Source: Vermiculatibacterium agrestimuris (lineage in GTDB: Bacteria > Bacillota > Clostridia > Oscillospirales > Oscillospiraceae). From it: a stretch of 64,000 bases of DNA. Position numbers and translations under genes: made by a program. This document shows, one piece after another, positions 16,311 through 25,165 of this stretch (position 1 is the stretch's first letter; each line of letters starts with the position of its first letter). The stretch covers positions 1 to 64,000 of the forward strand of contig NZ_CALPCU010000007.1 in the NCBI RefSeq assembly GCF_943193085.1. The letters are read 5' to 3'. A model generated the notes under the pieces. It was not told the DNA's origin. It ran no database searches and saw only the letters and a list, made by a program, of their open reading frames with translations.

Positions 16311-16910
16311 ATGACGTTGAATGTGCAGAAGGCGGAATTTATCCGCTCGGCGGCGGGTGCGAAGGATTTTCCCAGGGACGGGCTGCCCCAGGTGGCGTTT
16401 GCGGGCCGTTCCAATGTGGGGAAATCCTCCGTCATCAACCGGCTTTTGAACCGGAAAACTTTCGCCCGTGTGGGCTCCGCACCGGGAAAGACTACCCACA
16501 TCAACTACTTTCTTATCGATCAGAAGCTCTACCTGGTGGATCTTCCCGGCTACGGCTATGCCAAGGTCTCTCAGGCGGAGAAGGAGCGCTGGGCAAAGCT
16601 CATCCAGAGCTGGTTTGACGACCCCGCGCTTATGACCCTGGGCATCCTCATCGTGGACGCCCGCCACAAGCCCACCGCCAATGACATCTCCATGGCGGAG
16701 TACTTTAAAGCCTCGGGCAAGCCCTGGGTAGTGGTGGCCAATAAGCTGGACAAGCTGAAAAAGAGCGAGATTGAGCCAAACCTGGTTCAGATCAGGGATA
16801 CCTTAGAGCTGCCGGATACCGTAAAGGTCATTCCCTTTTCGGCCGAGAAGGGGACAGGTCGGGAGGCGCTTTGGGGGCTGCTTTTGGATCACATGGATGA
16901 CAGCAAATAA
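16311..16910 (+). CDS. ysxC: Ribosome biogenesis GTP-binding protein YsxC/EngB
   Basis: 199 residues. TrmE-Era-EngA-EngB-type GTPase for 50S assembly. G1 GRSNVGKSSVIN at about 30, G3 DLPGYGYAK at about 74, G4 ANKLDK at about 143. The N-terminal QKAEFIRSA is typical of EngB. ATG 16311 follows GGGAGGAAG. Last gene of the clp block, with a terminator directly after the stop. Confidence 0.97.
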   Translation: MTLNVQKAEFIRSAAGAKDFPRDGLPQVAFAGRSNVGKSSVINRLLNRKTFARVGSAPGKTTHINYFLIDQKLYLVDLPGYGYAKVSQAEKERWAKLIQSWFDDPALMTLGILIVDARHKPTANDISMAEYFKASGKPWVVVANKLDKLKKSEIEPNLVQIRDTLELPDTVKVIPFSAEKGTGREALWGLLLDHMDDSK

Positions 16911-16942
16911 AAAAAGGACGCCGAGCCCTCGGCGTCCTTTTT
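16911..16942 (+). terminator. Terminator after ysxC
   Basis: Perfect 15-bp stem AAAAAGGACGCCGAG / CTCGGCGTCCTTTTT with a two-base loop directly after the ysxC stop. Confidence 0.95.
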
Positions 16943-17075
16943 CCGCACTTGTATCTCTATGAAAAATTTGCTATAATAGCCGCAGCCGGTCGTTCTTCGG
17001 ATGGAAGGGACGATAGGCGCAGCGGCCCCGATGGGCATTGACGCTGTAATAGGACGATTTACTTTTTAATGGGCG

Positions 17076-17810
17076 GTGAGGTCGTTGGTCAGCTGGAACA
17101 GCCTTTTTACGCATATGGACTGGTATGGGCTGTTGGATCTGCTGATCTCCGCAGTGGCGGCTCTGCTGTGCATCACGCTCCATGAGCTCTCCCACGGCTT
17201 TACAGCCTACCGGCTGGGCGACCCCACCGCTAAAAACGCCGGGCGGCTCACTCTGAACCCTGTCCGCCACATCGACCCATTCGGCCTGGTGATGATGCTG
17301 GTGGCCAAGGTGGGCTGGGCAAAGCCGGTTCCGGTGGATATGCGGTATTTTAAGCATCCTAAGCGGGGGATGGCGGTCACCGCACTGGCGGGGCCCGCCT
17401 CCAACTTTGTTCTGGCTTTTTTGGCTGTGGCCCTCTTCTCCCTTGTTTTTCGCCTGCCCTCCGTTTCCGACAGCTTTCTCCTGCCTCTGATGCTGCTGCA
17501 GGCATTTTTGGCCAATGTCGCTATTTTGAGCGTGGGCCTGGGGATATTCAACCTCATCCCCGTCTCGCCGCTGGACGGCTCCAAGGTGCTCTTTTCCTTC
17601 CTGCCGGACAAAGTTTATATGAATATCCTACGCTATGAACGCTATGTGATGATCGCCGTGCTCCTGCTGACTATATCCGGGTTTTTCTCCCGGCCGTTAA
17701 GCTGGCTCATCGTCCGTGTGCTGGAAGGATTCTGCTCCCTGTGCGGCCTTTCCCAGGGGATCGAATATCTGCTGGCCTTTTCCCATTTGTTCCAATATTT
17801 TCACTTCTGA
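17076..17810 (+). CDS. Site-2 protease family protein (M50, YwhC type)
   Basis: 244 residues with about six membrane helices. HELSH in ITLHELSHGFTA is the zinc-binding HExxH and SPLDGSK supplies the third ligand Asp. The GxAxNxxLA pattern appears as GPASNFVLAFLAV. This is a housekeeping rhomboid-unrelated intramembrane protease of unknown substrate, commonly just before scpA in clostridia. The start is uncertain: GTG 17076 and ATG 17115 both lack a strong Shine-Dalgarno. It is 18 bases from scpA. Confidence 0.9.
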   Translation: MRSLVSWNSLFTHMDWYGLLDLLISAVAALLCITLHELSHGFTAYRLGDPTAKNAGRLTLNPVRHIDPFGLVMMLVAKVGWAKPVPVDMRYFKHPKRGMAVTALAGPASNFVLAFLAVALFSLVFRLPSVSDSFLLPLMLLQAFLANVAILSVGLGIFNLIPVSPLDGSKVLFSFLPDKVYMNILRYERYVMIAVLLLTISGFFSRPLSWLIVRVLEGFCSLCGLSQGIEYLLAFSHLFQYFHF

Positions 17811-17828
17811 AGGGCGGGTGAGACCTGC

Positions 17829-18626
17829 GTGGACGCTCCCATCTATCATCTGGAAAAGGTAGTTCGCACCCGTGCTGAGGATGCGGAGGATTTCACCGGC
17901 CCCCTCGATCTGATCCTCAGCCTTCTGGCCAAGAATAAAATGGAGATCCAGGATATCCAGATCTCCCTCATATTGGATCAATACCTGGCCTGGATCGAGA
18001 AGCGGCGCGCTCTGGATCTGGAGGTAGCCAGTGAATTTATCACCATGGCCTCCCAGCTCATGTTCATCAAGACCAGGATGCTCCTGTCCATCCACGACGA
18101 AGAGGCCATCTCGGAGCTGGATCAGCTCATTGCCTCCCTGGAAGAGCATCAGCGTCACGAGAATTTTGCCCGCCTCCAGGCGGTGATCCCCCGGCTCTCT
18201 GACCGGTATGCCGTCTGCCGGGACTATATTACCAAAGTGCCGGAGCATCTGCCGGTAAACAAGGTCTACCGTTATAGCCATAAGCCCGCGGATCTGCTTC
18301 GGGCCATCACATCCGCCTTGGAACGGGTGGACAACCAGCTCCCGCCGCCCATGGCCGCCTTTGAGGGCATTGTGGGCCGGGAGCCCTATCCCGTCAGTGA
18401 CAAGGCGGGAGAGATCCTGGAGCGGCTGCGCCGCTTCGGCGTTACCCGCTTCCATACCCTCTTCCAGGGAAACAGGAGCCGCAGCGAGATCGTGGCCACC
18501 TTCCTGGCGGTGCTGGAGCTGTGCAAGGCGCGGCGGCTGCGGCTGGCAGGGACGGAGACCGACTGTACTGTGACCAGCATCGGTGGAGGCGACGAGGATT
18601 TTGAGTTTTCCGCCGATACCTATTGA
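17829..18626 (+). CDS. scpA: Segregation and condensation protein A
   Basis: 265 residues. Kleisin subunit of the SMC-ScpA-ScpB condensin. The diagnostic FTGPLDLILSLLAKNKMEIQD lies at about 22-42, and the C-terminal winged helix (RSRSEIVATFLAVLELCK) binds the SMC head. A GTG start gives the normal length. Followed 14 bases later by scpB, as in nearly all Firmicutes. Confidence 0.97.
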   Translation: MDAPIYHLEKVVRTRAEDAEDFTGPLDLILSLLAKNKMEIQDIQISLILDQYLAWIEKRRALDLEVASEFITMASQLMFIKTRMLLSIHDEEAISELDQLIASLEEHQRHENFARLQAVIPRLSDRYAVCRDYITKVPEHLPVNKVYRYSHKPADLLRAITSALERVDNQLPPPMAAFEGIVGREPYPVSDKAGEILERLRRFGVTRFHTLFQGNRSRSEIVATFLAVLELCKARRLRLAGTETDCTVTSIGGGDEDFEFSADTY

Positions 18627-18640
18627 GAGGAGGGGCCTTT

Positions 18641-19348
18641 ATGGAATTGAAAGAAGTGGAATCCGCCATTGAGGGCATCCTCTTTGCCGCCGGCGAACCG
18701 GTGGGGGTGGAGCGGCTGTGTATGACCCTGGAGATCGACCGGGAGACCGCCGACGCCGTGTGCCAGCGGTTGGCCGACCAGTACAGTTATGAGCGCCGGG
18801 GCATCCGCCTGGTACGGCTGGAAAACTGTTATCAGCTCTGCTCCGCTCCGGAGTATGCCGAGTACATCCGCAAGGCCTTTGAGAGCCGCCGGCCTGCCCG
18901 GCTGAGCCAGCCTGCGCTGGAGGTGCTCTCCATCATCGCCTATTACCAACCCACCACAAAGGCATACGTAGACCAGATCCGAGGGGTGGACAGCTCCTAC
19001 ACGGTGGGTCTGCTCACAGAGCGGGAACTCATTGAGGAGTGTGGTCGCCTGGCGGTGCCGGGCCGGCCCATCCTCTACCGCACCACCCAGAACTTTCTGC
19101 GCTCCTTTGGCCTATCCAGCCTGGAGGAGCTGCCCGAGCTGCCCAACGCCTCTGCCGAGGACGAACAGATCACCCTGGATATGCAGGCGGATATCGCCCG
19201 GCTCCAGCTGCAGCAGGAGCCGGAGCAGTCCGGGGAGGAAGAGGCGCCCATCACCGACGAGGAGCTGGAGGCCGCTGCTCTGGAGCTGGCGCAGCGGGAG
19301 GCCGCTGAGGAGACAGGGCGCGAGCCGGCGGAAGAGGAACCGCTATGA
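18641..19348 (+). CDS. scpB: Segregation and condensation protein B
   Basis: 235 residues. Tandem winged-helix partner of ScpA. It shows AIEGILFAAGEPV at the N-terminus, then SQPALEVLSIIAYYQP, the ScpB signature, and VDQIRGVDSS. The last 50 residues are an acidic Glu/Ala tail. ATG 18641 follows GAGAGGAGGGG; an upstream in-frame start overlapping scpA is not needed. It overlaps the DUF2953 gene by four bases. Confidence 0.97.
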   Translation: MELKEVESAIEGILFAAGEPVGVERLCMTLEIDRETADAVCQRLADQYSYERRGIRLVRLENCYQLCSAPEYAEYIRKAFESRRPARLSQPALEVLSIIAYYQPTTKAYVDQIRGVDSSYTVGLLTERELIEECGRLAVPGRPILYRTTQNFLRSFGLSSLEELPELPNASAEDEQITLDMQADIARLQLQQEPEQSGEEEAPITDEELEAAALELAQREAAEETGREPAEEEPL

Positions 19349-19965
19349 CGGCCCTGAAGATCCTTCTGGCCATTCTGCTTCTCTTTTTCCTGTTGGGATG
19401 GATCCGGGTGGGAGGGGGCGTTGAATATGCCCAGGAAGGTCTCCTGGTTCGGGTACGGGTAGGCGCGCTCTGGCTTCAAGTTTTTCCCATAAAAAGGGAG
19501 AAAAAAGGGAAAAAGTCCCAAAAGGTGAAACCAAAAAAAGAGCCGGAGGAGCCGGAGGCTAAGAAGGGCGGAACGCTGGGTATGATCAAAGACCTGCTGC
19601 CTATAGCCTGTGAGGCGGCGGGGGAACTCAAAGAGCGCATCCGCATCGACAAGCTTCTTCTGGATTTCGTCTTCGGCGGCTCAGACCCTGCCAACACCGC
19701 GATGATTTTCGGCTATTCCAATGCTGCCATCGGTATGCTTTTGCCCCTTTTCGAGCACAATTTTAACGTGAAGGAGCGCCGAGTGCGTACGGCTATGGAT
19801 TTTACCGCCAAGGAGCCGATCGTCTATATTTACGCCGCTTTTTCCGCCCGGATCGGCCAGCTGGTGAGCTTTGCGCTCCGGTTCGGCTGGAAATTTTTGA
19901 AGATCTATTTGAGGAATAAAAACAGGCAAAAAGTGCAAAAAAACGCAAAGAAAGAGGCGATTTGA
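19345..19965 (+). CDS. DUF2953 membrane protein
   Basis: 206 residues with one N-terminal membrane helix (LKILLAILLLFFLLGWI), a very Lys-rich cytosolic stretch around residues 50-75, and a DUF2953 core. In spore formers this gene regularly precedes ytfJ/gerW and is thought to belong to sporulation, but no activity is known. It is coupled to scpB by ATGA and to ytfJ by one intervening base. Confidence 0.85.
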   Translation: MTALKILLAILLLFFLLGWIRVGGGVEYAQEGLLVRVRVGALWLQVFPIKREKKGKKSQKVKPKKEPEEPEAKKGGTLGMIKDLLPIACEAAGELKERIRIDKLLLDFVFGGSDPANTAMIFGYSNAAIGMLLPLFEHNFNVKERRVRTAMDFTAKEPIVYIYAAFSARIGQLVSFALRFGWKFLKIYLRNKNRQKVQKNAKKEAI

Positions 19966-19966
19966 C

Positions 19967-20377
19967 ATGGACGAAAAGAAACATCCTCTCAGCGAGCTCA
20001 TGGGGTCTACCATGGACAAGATCCAGCTCTTGGCGGATTCCAACACAGTGGTGGGCGAGCCCATTGTCACTGACGACGTGACGATCCTGCCCATTTCCCG
20101 GTTGAGCTTCGGTTTCGGTGTGGGCGGCGCCGACTTTACCACAAAGAACCAGAAGCCCACCGCCGACAACTGCTTTGGCGGCGGCAGCGGCGCCGGCGTG
20201 AACATTGATCCCATCGCGTTTCTCGTGGTGCGGGACGGCAACGTCCGTATCCTGCCCCTTCTGCCTCCCGCCGAGGGCGTGATCGGCCGGGTGGTGGATA
20301 TGGTTCCCGAATTGGTGGACAAGGTCACCGATTTCGTGGAAAAACAGCAGGAGAAGAAGGATAAAACTGATATTTAA
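19967..20377 (+). CDS. ytfJ: GerW family sporulation protein (YtfJ)
   Basis: 136 residues. The GerW family is required for normal germination in Bacillus; the protein is made in the forespore. Typical blocks: TIVGEPIVT-like NTVVGEPIVTDDVTILPIS, and the Gly-rich FGGGSGAGVNIDPIAFLVV. It directly follows the DUF2953 gene, the usual pairing. No sigma-F or sigma-G promoter is clear between the genes, so it may be co-transcribed from upstream. Confidence 0.94.
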   Translation: MDEKKHPLSELMGSTMDKIQLLADSNTVVGEPIVTDDVTILPISRLSFGFGVGGADFTTKNQKPTADNCFGGGSGAGVNIDPIAFLVVRDGNVRILPLLPPAEGVIGRVVDMVPELVDKVTDFVEKQQEKKDKTDI

Positions 20378-20418
20378 GGCGCATACTGACGTCATCTCTG
20401 TTTGGGAGGCGGCGTCAC

Positions 20419-21579
20419 ATGAAACGAGCCATTGCGGTCTTTGCGGCCTTGATCCTGTTATGTCCGACCTGTTTCGCGGCGGAGGCCCCGGTGGTCTCCG
20501 CCGCCTCCGCTGTTCTGATGGATGCCCAAAGCGGGCGGGTGCTCTATGAGAAGGACGCCCACTCCCAACGGCTCATCGCCAGCACCACCAAGCTGATGAC
20601 CGCTCTGGTGGCGGTGGAATCCACCGCCCTGGACACGCAGATCACCATGAAACCGGAATACCAGGCGGAGGGCTCCTCCATGTATCTGCGCTTTGGGGAG
20701 GAGCGGACGCTGGAGGAGCTGCTCTATGGCCTTCTGCTGGCCTCCGGGAACGACGCCGCCCTTGCCATTGCCGGAGGCTGCGGCGGGGACGTGGAGACCT
20801 TCGTTGGCTGGATGAATGAGAAGGCCGCGGAGCTTGGCATGGAGGACACGCATTTTGCCAATCCCAACGGCCTGGACGCAGAGGGGCATTATTCCACCGC
20901 CTATGACCTGGCCCTGCTGGGCCGGGCGGTATTGGAAAATGAGACTTTGGCCAAGCTGGTGTCCACCAAATCCATCACCGTAGCGGGGCGGAGCCTTACC
21001 AACCACAACAAATTGCTCTGGCGGTACGAGGGCTGTACCGGTATGAAGACCGGCTATACCGACGCGGCCGGCCGCACGCTGGTCTCCAGCGCACAGCGGG
21101 ACGGTCAGAGCCTCATCTGTGTCACATTGAAGGCCCCCAACGACTGGGACGACCACGCCAAGCTCTTTGACTATGGCTTTGAGACCTGGCCCACCCGTCC
21201 GCTGGCCCGGGCGGGAAAGATCTTCCGGACGCTGCCCGTCTCCGGGAGCCTTCTGTCCCAGGTGGAGGTGGTCACCGATAGGGATGTGGCCTATCCTCTG
21301 TCGACGGGAGAGCGGGTGCGGGCCGTGATCACGCTGCCCGACCGGGTAGAGGCCCCTGTGCAAAAAGGGACGATCGCAGGGAAGCTGTGTTTTTGGGTGG
21401 GGGAGACGCCCGTGGGGGAGACCTACCTGCTCTACAGAGTCGATATCCCTGAAAATGTGCCGGAACCCACCTTGTTTGACCGGATCAAAGAGTTCCTGCA
21501 AAGGGGAGAGGGGAGCGCTGTCCTGGCTACCGCTTTCCTACAGGAAATACCGGCCTCGCCAGTGGCGGGGCGGAGGTGA
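20419..21579 (+). CDS. dacF: D-alanyl-D-alanine carboxypeptidase (DacF/PBP5 type)
   Basis: 386 residues. Secreted, membrane-associated penicillin-binding protein that trims pentapeptides. It has a signal peptide (KRAIAVFAALILLCPTCFA), SxxK as STTK near residue 55, SGN at about 112 and KTG in MKTGYTDAAG near 215, then a C-terminal PBP5-like beta domain. It follows ytfJ closely, which suggests the sporulation-type DacF that lowers cortex cross-linking, but a vegetative role is equally possible. The stop overlaps the Shine-Dalgarno of rluB. Confidence 0.92.
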   Translation: MKRAIAVFAALILLCPTCFAAEAPVVSAASAVLMDAQSGRVLYEKDAHSQRLIASTTKLMTALVAVESTALDTQITMKPEYQAEGSSMYLRFGEERTLEELLYGLLLASGNDAALAIAGGCGGDVETFVGWMNEKAAELGMEDTHFANPNGLDAEGHYSTAYDLALLGRAVLENETLAKLVSTKSITVAGRSLTNHNKLLWRYEGCTGMKTGYTDAAGRTLVSSAQRDGQSLICVTLKAPNDWDDHAKLFDYGFETWPTRPLARAGKIFRTLPVSGSLLSQVEVVTDRDVAYPLSTGERVRAVITLPDRVEAPVQKGTIAGKLCFWVGETPVGETYLLYRVDIPENVPEPTLFDRIKEFLQRGEGSAVLATAFLQEIPASPVAGRR

Positions 21580-21584
21580 ACTTC

Positions 21585-22289
21585 ATGGAAGAGAGACTGC
21601 AAAAGCTCCTCTCCGCTGCGGGGGTCTGCTCCCGCCGCTCGGCGGAGCGCTACATAACAGAGGGACGGGTAAAGGTCAACGGCGTTCCCGCTCAGCTGGG
21701 GATGAAGGCCGACCCGGAGCGGGATGAGATCACAGTGGACGGCACGGCCCTGCCCCAAACGGAGAAACGGGTGTGGCTCATGCTCAACAAGCCCGCGGGA
21801 CGGGTGACCACTCTCTCTGACGAAAAGGGCCGCAAAACGGCGGCGGAGCTGGTGGCCGACTGCGGCGTGCGGGTCTGGCCTGTGGGCCGGCTGGACATCG
21901 ACTCCGAGGGACTTCTCCTGTTCACCAACGACGGGGAGGGCACCCACCATCTTCTCCATCCCGGCCATGAGGTGGAGAAGGAGTATCATGTGATCGTGGA
22001 GGGGGATGCGTCCGCCGCCCTCCCCATCCTAAACGGCCCGATGGAGCTGGATGGAGAGCTGCTGGCCCCCGCCAAGGTATCCCTGCTTGACCAGCGCTCC
22101 GCCTCGGCCCGCCTCTCGGTCATCATTCATCAGGGCAAAAATCGCCAGGTACGCCGGATGTGCGCCGCCGCCGGCCTGACCGTAAAGCGGCTGCGGCGGG
22201 TTCGGGAGGGCACTCTCCATCTGGGGGAACTGCCCGCCGGGAAATGGCGCTGGCTCACCGGGGAAGAGGTATCTCAGCTCCTCTCCTGA
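21585..22289 (+). CDS. rluB: Pseudouridine synthase, RluB/RsuA family
   Basis: 234 residues. N-terminal S4 RNA-binding domain (residues 1-60: RLQKLLSAAGVCSRRSAE) and a pseudouridylase domain with the catalytic Asp in VGRLDIDSEGLLLFTND. Modifies 23S rRNA near position 2605 in characterised members. ATG 21585 is eight bases after GGAGG (21572-21576), better placed than the overlapping GTG at 21576. Confidence 0.94.
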   Translation: MEERLQKLLSAAGVCSRRSAERYITEGRVKVNGVPAQLGMKADPERDEITVDGTALPQTEKRVWLMLNKPAGRVTTLSDEKGRKTAAELVADCGVRVWPVGRLDIDSEGLLLFTNDGEGTHHLLHPGHEVEKEYHVIVEGDASAALPILNGPMELDGELLAPAKVSLLDQRSASARLSVIIHQGKNRQVRRMCAAAGLTVKRLRRVREGTLHLGELPAGKWRWLTGEEVSQLLS

Positions 22290-22326
22290 TCCCTGCAGGA
22301 TCGCAGAATGTACTTGCAAAAAACAG

Positions 22327-22355
22327 TTGCTTTTCCGCGTGGAAGCGGCTATGAT
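22327..22355 (+). promoter_or_regulatory. Sigma-A promoter of the RpiR-family regulator
   Basis: TTGCTT (22327-22332), 17-base spacer, TATGAT (22350-22355), 45 bases before the start codon. Confidence 0.75.
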
Positions 22356-22400
22356 TAGCAGTGGAATGGTTTCCAAAACTGGGAAAGCCGAGGAGTTCCT

Positions 22401-23264
22401 ATGGTAAAAGATATCCTGTCTGTGATCCAGAGCCAGCGGCCTGGCTTCTCTAAGGGCCAGAAACGGATCGCGGACTACATCCTGACCTCCTATGACAAGG
22501 CGGCCTTCATGACCGCCAACAAGCTGGGCAAGACCGTCAACGTCAGTGAATCCACCGTGGTGCGCTTTGCCGCCGAGTTGGGCTATGACGGCTATCCCGC
22601 CATGCAGAAGGCCCTTCAGGAGATGATCCGCAACAAGCTCACCGCCATCCAGCGCATCGAGGTCTCCAATGACCGTATGGGCAATGAGGATGTACTTACC
22701 ATGGTGATGCACGCCGACGCAGAAAATATCCGCCACACACTGGAAGAGGTGGATCGGGACAGTTTTGACCAGGCGGTGAGCGCCCTTTTGAGCGCCCGGC
22801 GCATCTACATTATGGGCGTTCGCTCCGCCTTTGCCCTGTCTAACTTCCTGGGCTTTTACTTTAACATGATGTTTGAAAATGTAGTGGTGGCCCACACCAA
22901 CTCCTCCAGCGAGCTTTTTGAGCAGATCCTCCGCATTGGGGCGGGAGACGTGATCGTAGGTATCAGTTTTCCCCGCTACTCCAAGCGGACAGTGCGGGCT
23001 ATGCAATATGCCAAGGATCGGGGGGCCACCACCATTGCCATTACCGATTCCAATACCTCTCCTTTGGCTGAGCCCGCCGACCATACGCTCCTGGCGAAGG
23101 GAGACATGGCCTCTTTTGTGGACTCCCTGGCGGCGCCGCTCTCTCTTGTCAACGCCCTCATCGTGGCAGTGAGCCGCAGAAAAGGCGCGGAGCTGGCGGA
23201 TACCTTCGGAAAACTGGAGAAGATCTGGGATGAGTACGAGGTCTATGAAAAGACAGAGCAGTGA
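22401..23264 (+). CDS. MurR/RpiR family transcriptional regulator
   Basis: 287 residues: N-terminal RpiR helix-turn-helix (residues 1-80, KGQKRIADYILTSYD and ESTVVRFAAELGYDGYPAMQ) and a C-terminal SIS sugar-phosphate-binding domain (RRIYIMGVRSAFALSN, DVIVGISFPRYSKRT). Such proteins sense phosphorylated sugars. No sugar-utilisation gene is adjacent; downstream are a flavoprotein and cmk, so the regulon is not evident. It overlaps the next gene by 35 bases if that gene starts at 23230. Confidence 0.93.
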   Translation: MVKDILSVIQSQRPGFSKGQKRIADYILTSYDKAAFMTANKLGKTVNVSESTVVRFAAELGYDGYPAMQKALQEMIRNKLTAIQRIEVSNDRMGNEDVLTMVMHADAENIRHTLEEVDRDSFDQAVSALLSARRIYIMGVRSAFALSNFLGFYFNMMFENVVVAHTNSSSELFEQILRIGAGDVIVGISFPRYSKRTVRAMQYAKDRGATTIAITDSNTSPLAEPADHTLLAKGDMASFVDSLAAPLSLVNALIVAVSRRKGAELADTFGKLEKIWDEYEVYEKTEQ

Positions 23265-24501
23265 CCTGATCGTGGTAGGGGGCGGCGCCGCGGGCTGTAT
23301 GGCCGCTTTGGCCGCGGCGGAACAAGGGCTCTCGGTCACCCTAATGGAGCGCAACCCCAAGCTGGGCAGAAAGCTTTACATCACCGGCAAGGGGCGGTGC
23401 AACCTGACCAACCGGGCCACCGTGCAGACCTGCCTTGCAAATATCCCCCGCAATGGCCGATTCCTCACCGCCGCCCTCACCCGGTTTCCGCCGGAGGCGG
23501 TAATGGAGTATTTCGAGACCCTGGGCGTCCCCCTGAAAACAGAGCGGGGCAACCGGGTCTTTCCTCGCTCCGATAAGTCTGCCGACGTCATCGACGCCCT
23601 TCTGCGCGCCTTGCGCCGGGCGGGTGTATCCATCCTTCAGGATAGAGCGCAGGCTCTCCTTTTGCAGGAGGGCCTGGTGACTGGCCTGGTCGGAGAATCT
23701 GGAGAAAAATATTCCTGTCAGGCAGTTGTCCTTGCCACCGGTGGCCTTTCCTATCCCGCCACCGGCTCGACCGGAGACGGGTACCGCCTGGCCCGCCAAG
23801 CGGGCCACACCGTCCAGCCTACCAGGGGATCCCTGGTTCCGCTGGAGGCGGAGGACTGCGCGCCTATGCAGGGCCTCTCTTTGCGAAACGTGACGCTGAC
23901 GCTGAAGGGCAGCGGCAAGAAGCCCCTCTATCAGGAGCAGGGAGAGCTGCTGTTTACCCACTTCGGCCTCTCCGGCCCGCTGACGCTCAGTGCCAGCGCC
24001 CACCTGCCTGACGGGCCCTGTACCGCGTTTATCGATTTAAAGCCCGCTCTGGATGAGGAGACCCTGGATCGCCGCCTGGTTCGGGAGCTGAGTGAAAATC
24101 CCAACAAGTCTCTGCGCCATGTGCTGGAGACCCTGGAGCCCAGGAGCCTGATCTCTCTGCTCCTGGTTCGGGCGGGCCTTTCCGGGGAGGAGAGGGCCAA
24201 CGCCGTCACCAAAGCACAGCGGCGCAAGCTGCTGGAGACCATAAAGGCTCTGGCCTTTCCTGTCACCGGCCCCAGGCCGGTGGAGGAGGCCATCATTACG
24301 GCCGGCGGAGTGACTGTGACGGAGGTTTCGCCCAAGGACATGTCATCCAAGTGCTGTAAGGGCCTTTTCCTTGCCGGAGAATTGCTGGATGTGGACGCCT
24401 ACACCGGGGGCTTTAACTTACAGATCGCCTGGGCCACGGGCCGTATGGCCGGGCTGGGCGCCGCCGCCTATTGCGGGGAGGATAGAACCGATGAAGCATA
24501 A
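23230..24501 (+). CDS. BaiN/HI0933-family flavoprotein (FAD-dependent oxidoreductase)
   Basis: 423 residues. FAD motif DLIVVGGGAAGCMAALAAAEQG at about 12-33, GKGRCNLTN near 53, and the C-terminal GELLDVDAYTGGFNLQIAWATG that closes the FAD site. These define the YhiN/HI0933 family; one member, BaiN, acts in bile-acid 7-dehydroxylation, but most have no assigned substrate, and no bai genes are here. The start at 23230 has GGAGA nine bases upstream; ATG 23245 is an alternative. It overlaps cmk by 11 bases. Confidence 0.88.
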   Translation: MSTRSMKRQSSDLIVVGGGAAGCMAALAAAEQGLSVTLMERNPKLGRKLYITGKGRCNLTNRATVQTCLANIPRNGRFLTAALTRFPPEAVMEYFETLGVPLKTERGNRVFPRSDKSADVIDALLRALRRAGVSILQDRAQALLLQEGLVTGLVGESGEKYSCQAVVLATGGLSYPATGSTGDGYRLARQAGHTVQPTRGSLVPLEAEDCAPMQGLSLRNVTLTLKGSGKKPLYQEQGELLFTHFGLSGPLTLSASAHLPDGPCTAFIDLKPALDEETLDRRLVRELSENPNKSLRHVLETLEPRSLISLLLVRAGLSGEERANAVTKAQRRKLLETIKALAFPVTGPRPVEEAIITAGGVTVTEVSPKDMSSKCCKGLFLAGELLDVDAYTGGFNLQIAWATGRMAGLGAAAYCGEDRTDEA

Positions 24502-25165
24502 GAGCATTGCGATCGATGGCCCCTCTGGGGCAGGGAAGAGTACTATGGCCAAGGCCCTGGCCCAGGAGCTGGGGTTTCTCTACGTAGACACCGGCGCCAT
24601 CTACCGCACGCTGGGGCTTTTTGCCTTGCGGCGCGGGGCGGCTCCCGGGAGCTGGACGGAGGTGGAGCCGCTGCTGGCTCAGGTCTCGATCCGCATGGCC
24701 TATGCCGCCGACGGACTTCAGCACATGTACCTGGACGGGGAAGATGTGACCCGGGCCATCCGGACCCCAGAGGTCTCCACCGCGGCGTCTCAGATCTCCG
24801 CCATTCCGCAGGTACGGGCCTTTCTGATGGATATGCAGCGGGATATGGCGGACAACAACGACGTGGTTATGGACGGCCGGGATATCGGCACCGTTGTGCT
24901 TCCCGATGCCGACGCGAAGATCTTTCTCACCGCCTCGGCGGAGGATCGGGCCAAACGGCGGCACGCCGAGCTGATAGAGCGGGGAGAGACGGTAGATTAT
25001 GACACCGTCCTGGCCGATATCATAGCCCGGGACGACCGGGACACCAACCGGGCCGCCGCCCCTCTCCGCCAGGCTGCGGGGGCCGCTTTGGTGGACACCA
25101 CTGGCATTTCTCTGGAGGAGAGCTTTCGGCTGCTCCTTCGGACGGTACAGGAGACGCTGGCATGA
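24491..25165 (+). CDS. cmk: Cytidylate kinase
   Basis: 224 residues. Phosphorylates CMP and dCMP. P-loop GPSGAGKSTMAKAL at about 10, YVDTGAIYRTLGL, and the signature MDGRDIGTVVLPDA. ATG 24491 follows GGGGAGG. The cmk-plsC-ispH-rpsA order is conserved in clostridia and each junction here is an overlap. Confidence 0.97.
   Translation: MKHKSIAIDGPSGAGKSTMAKALAQELGFLYVDTGAIYRTLGLFALRRGAAPGSWTEVEPLLAQVSIRMAYAADGLQHMYLDGEDVTRAIRTPEVSTAASQISAIPQVRAFLMDMQRDMADNNDVVMDGRDIGTVVLPDADAKIFLTASAEDRAKRRHAELIERGETVDYDTVLADIIARDDRDTNRAAAPLRQAAGAALVDTTGISLEESFRLLLRTVQETLA

Noticed and set aside
15003..16667. 554-codon minus-strand open frame opposite clpX
   Set aside because: Mirror of clpX/ysxC; no domain and no plausible ribosome-binding site.
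23230..24501. Bile-acid dehydroxylation (BaiN) function
   Set aside because: Only family-level similarity; no other bai genes are present, so the gene symbol is withheld.
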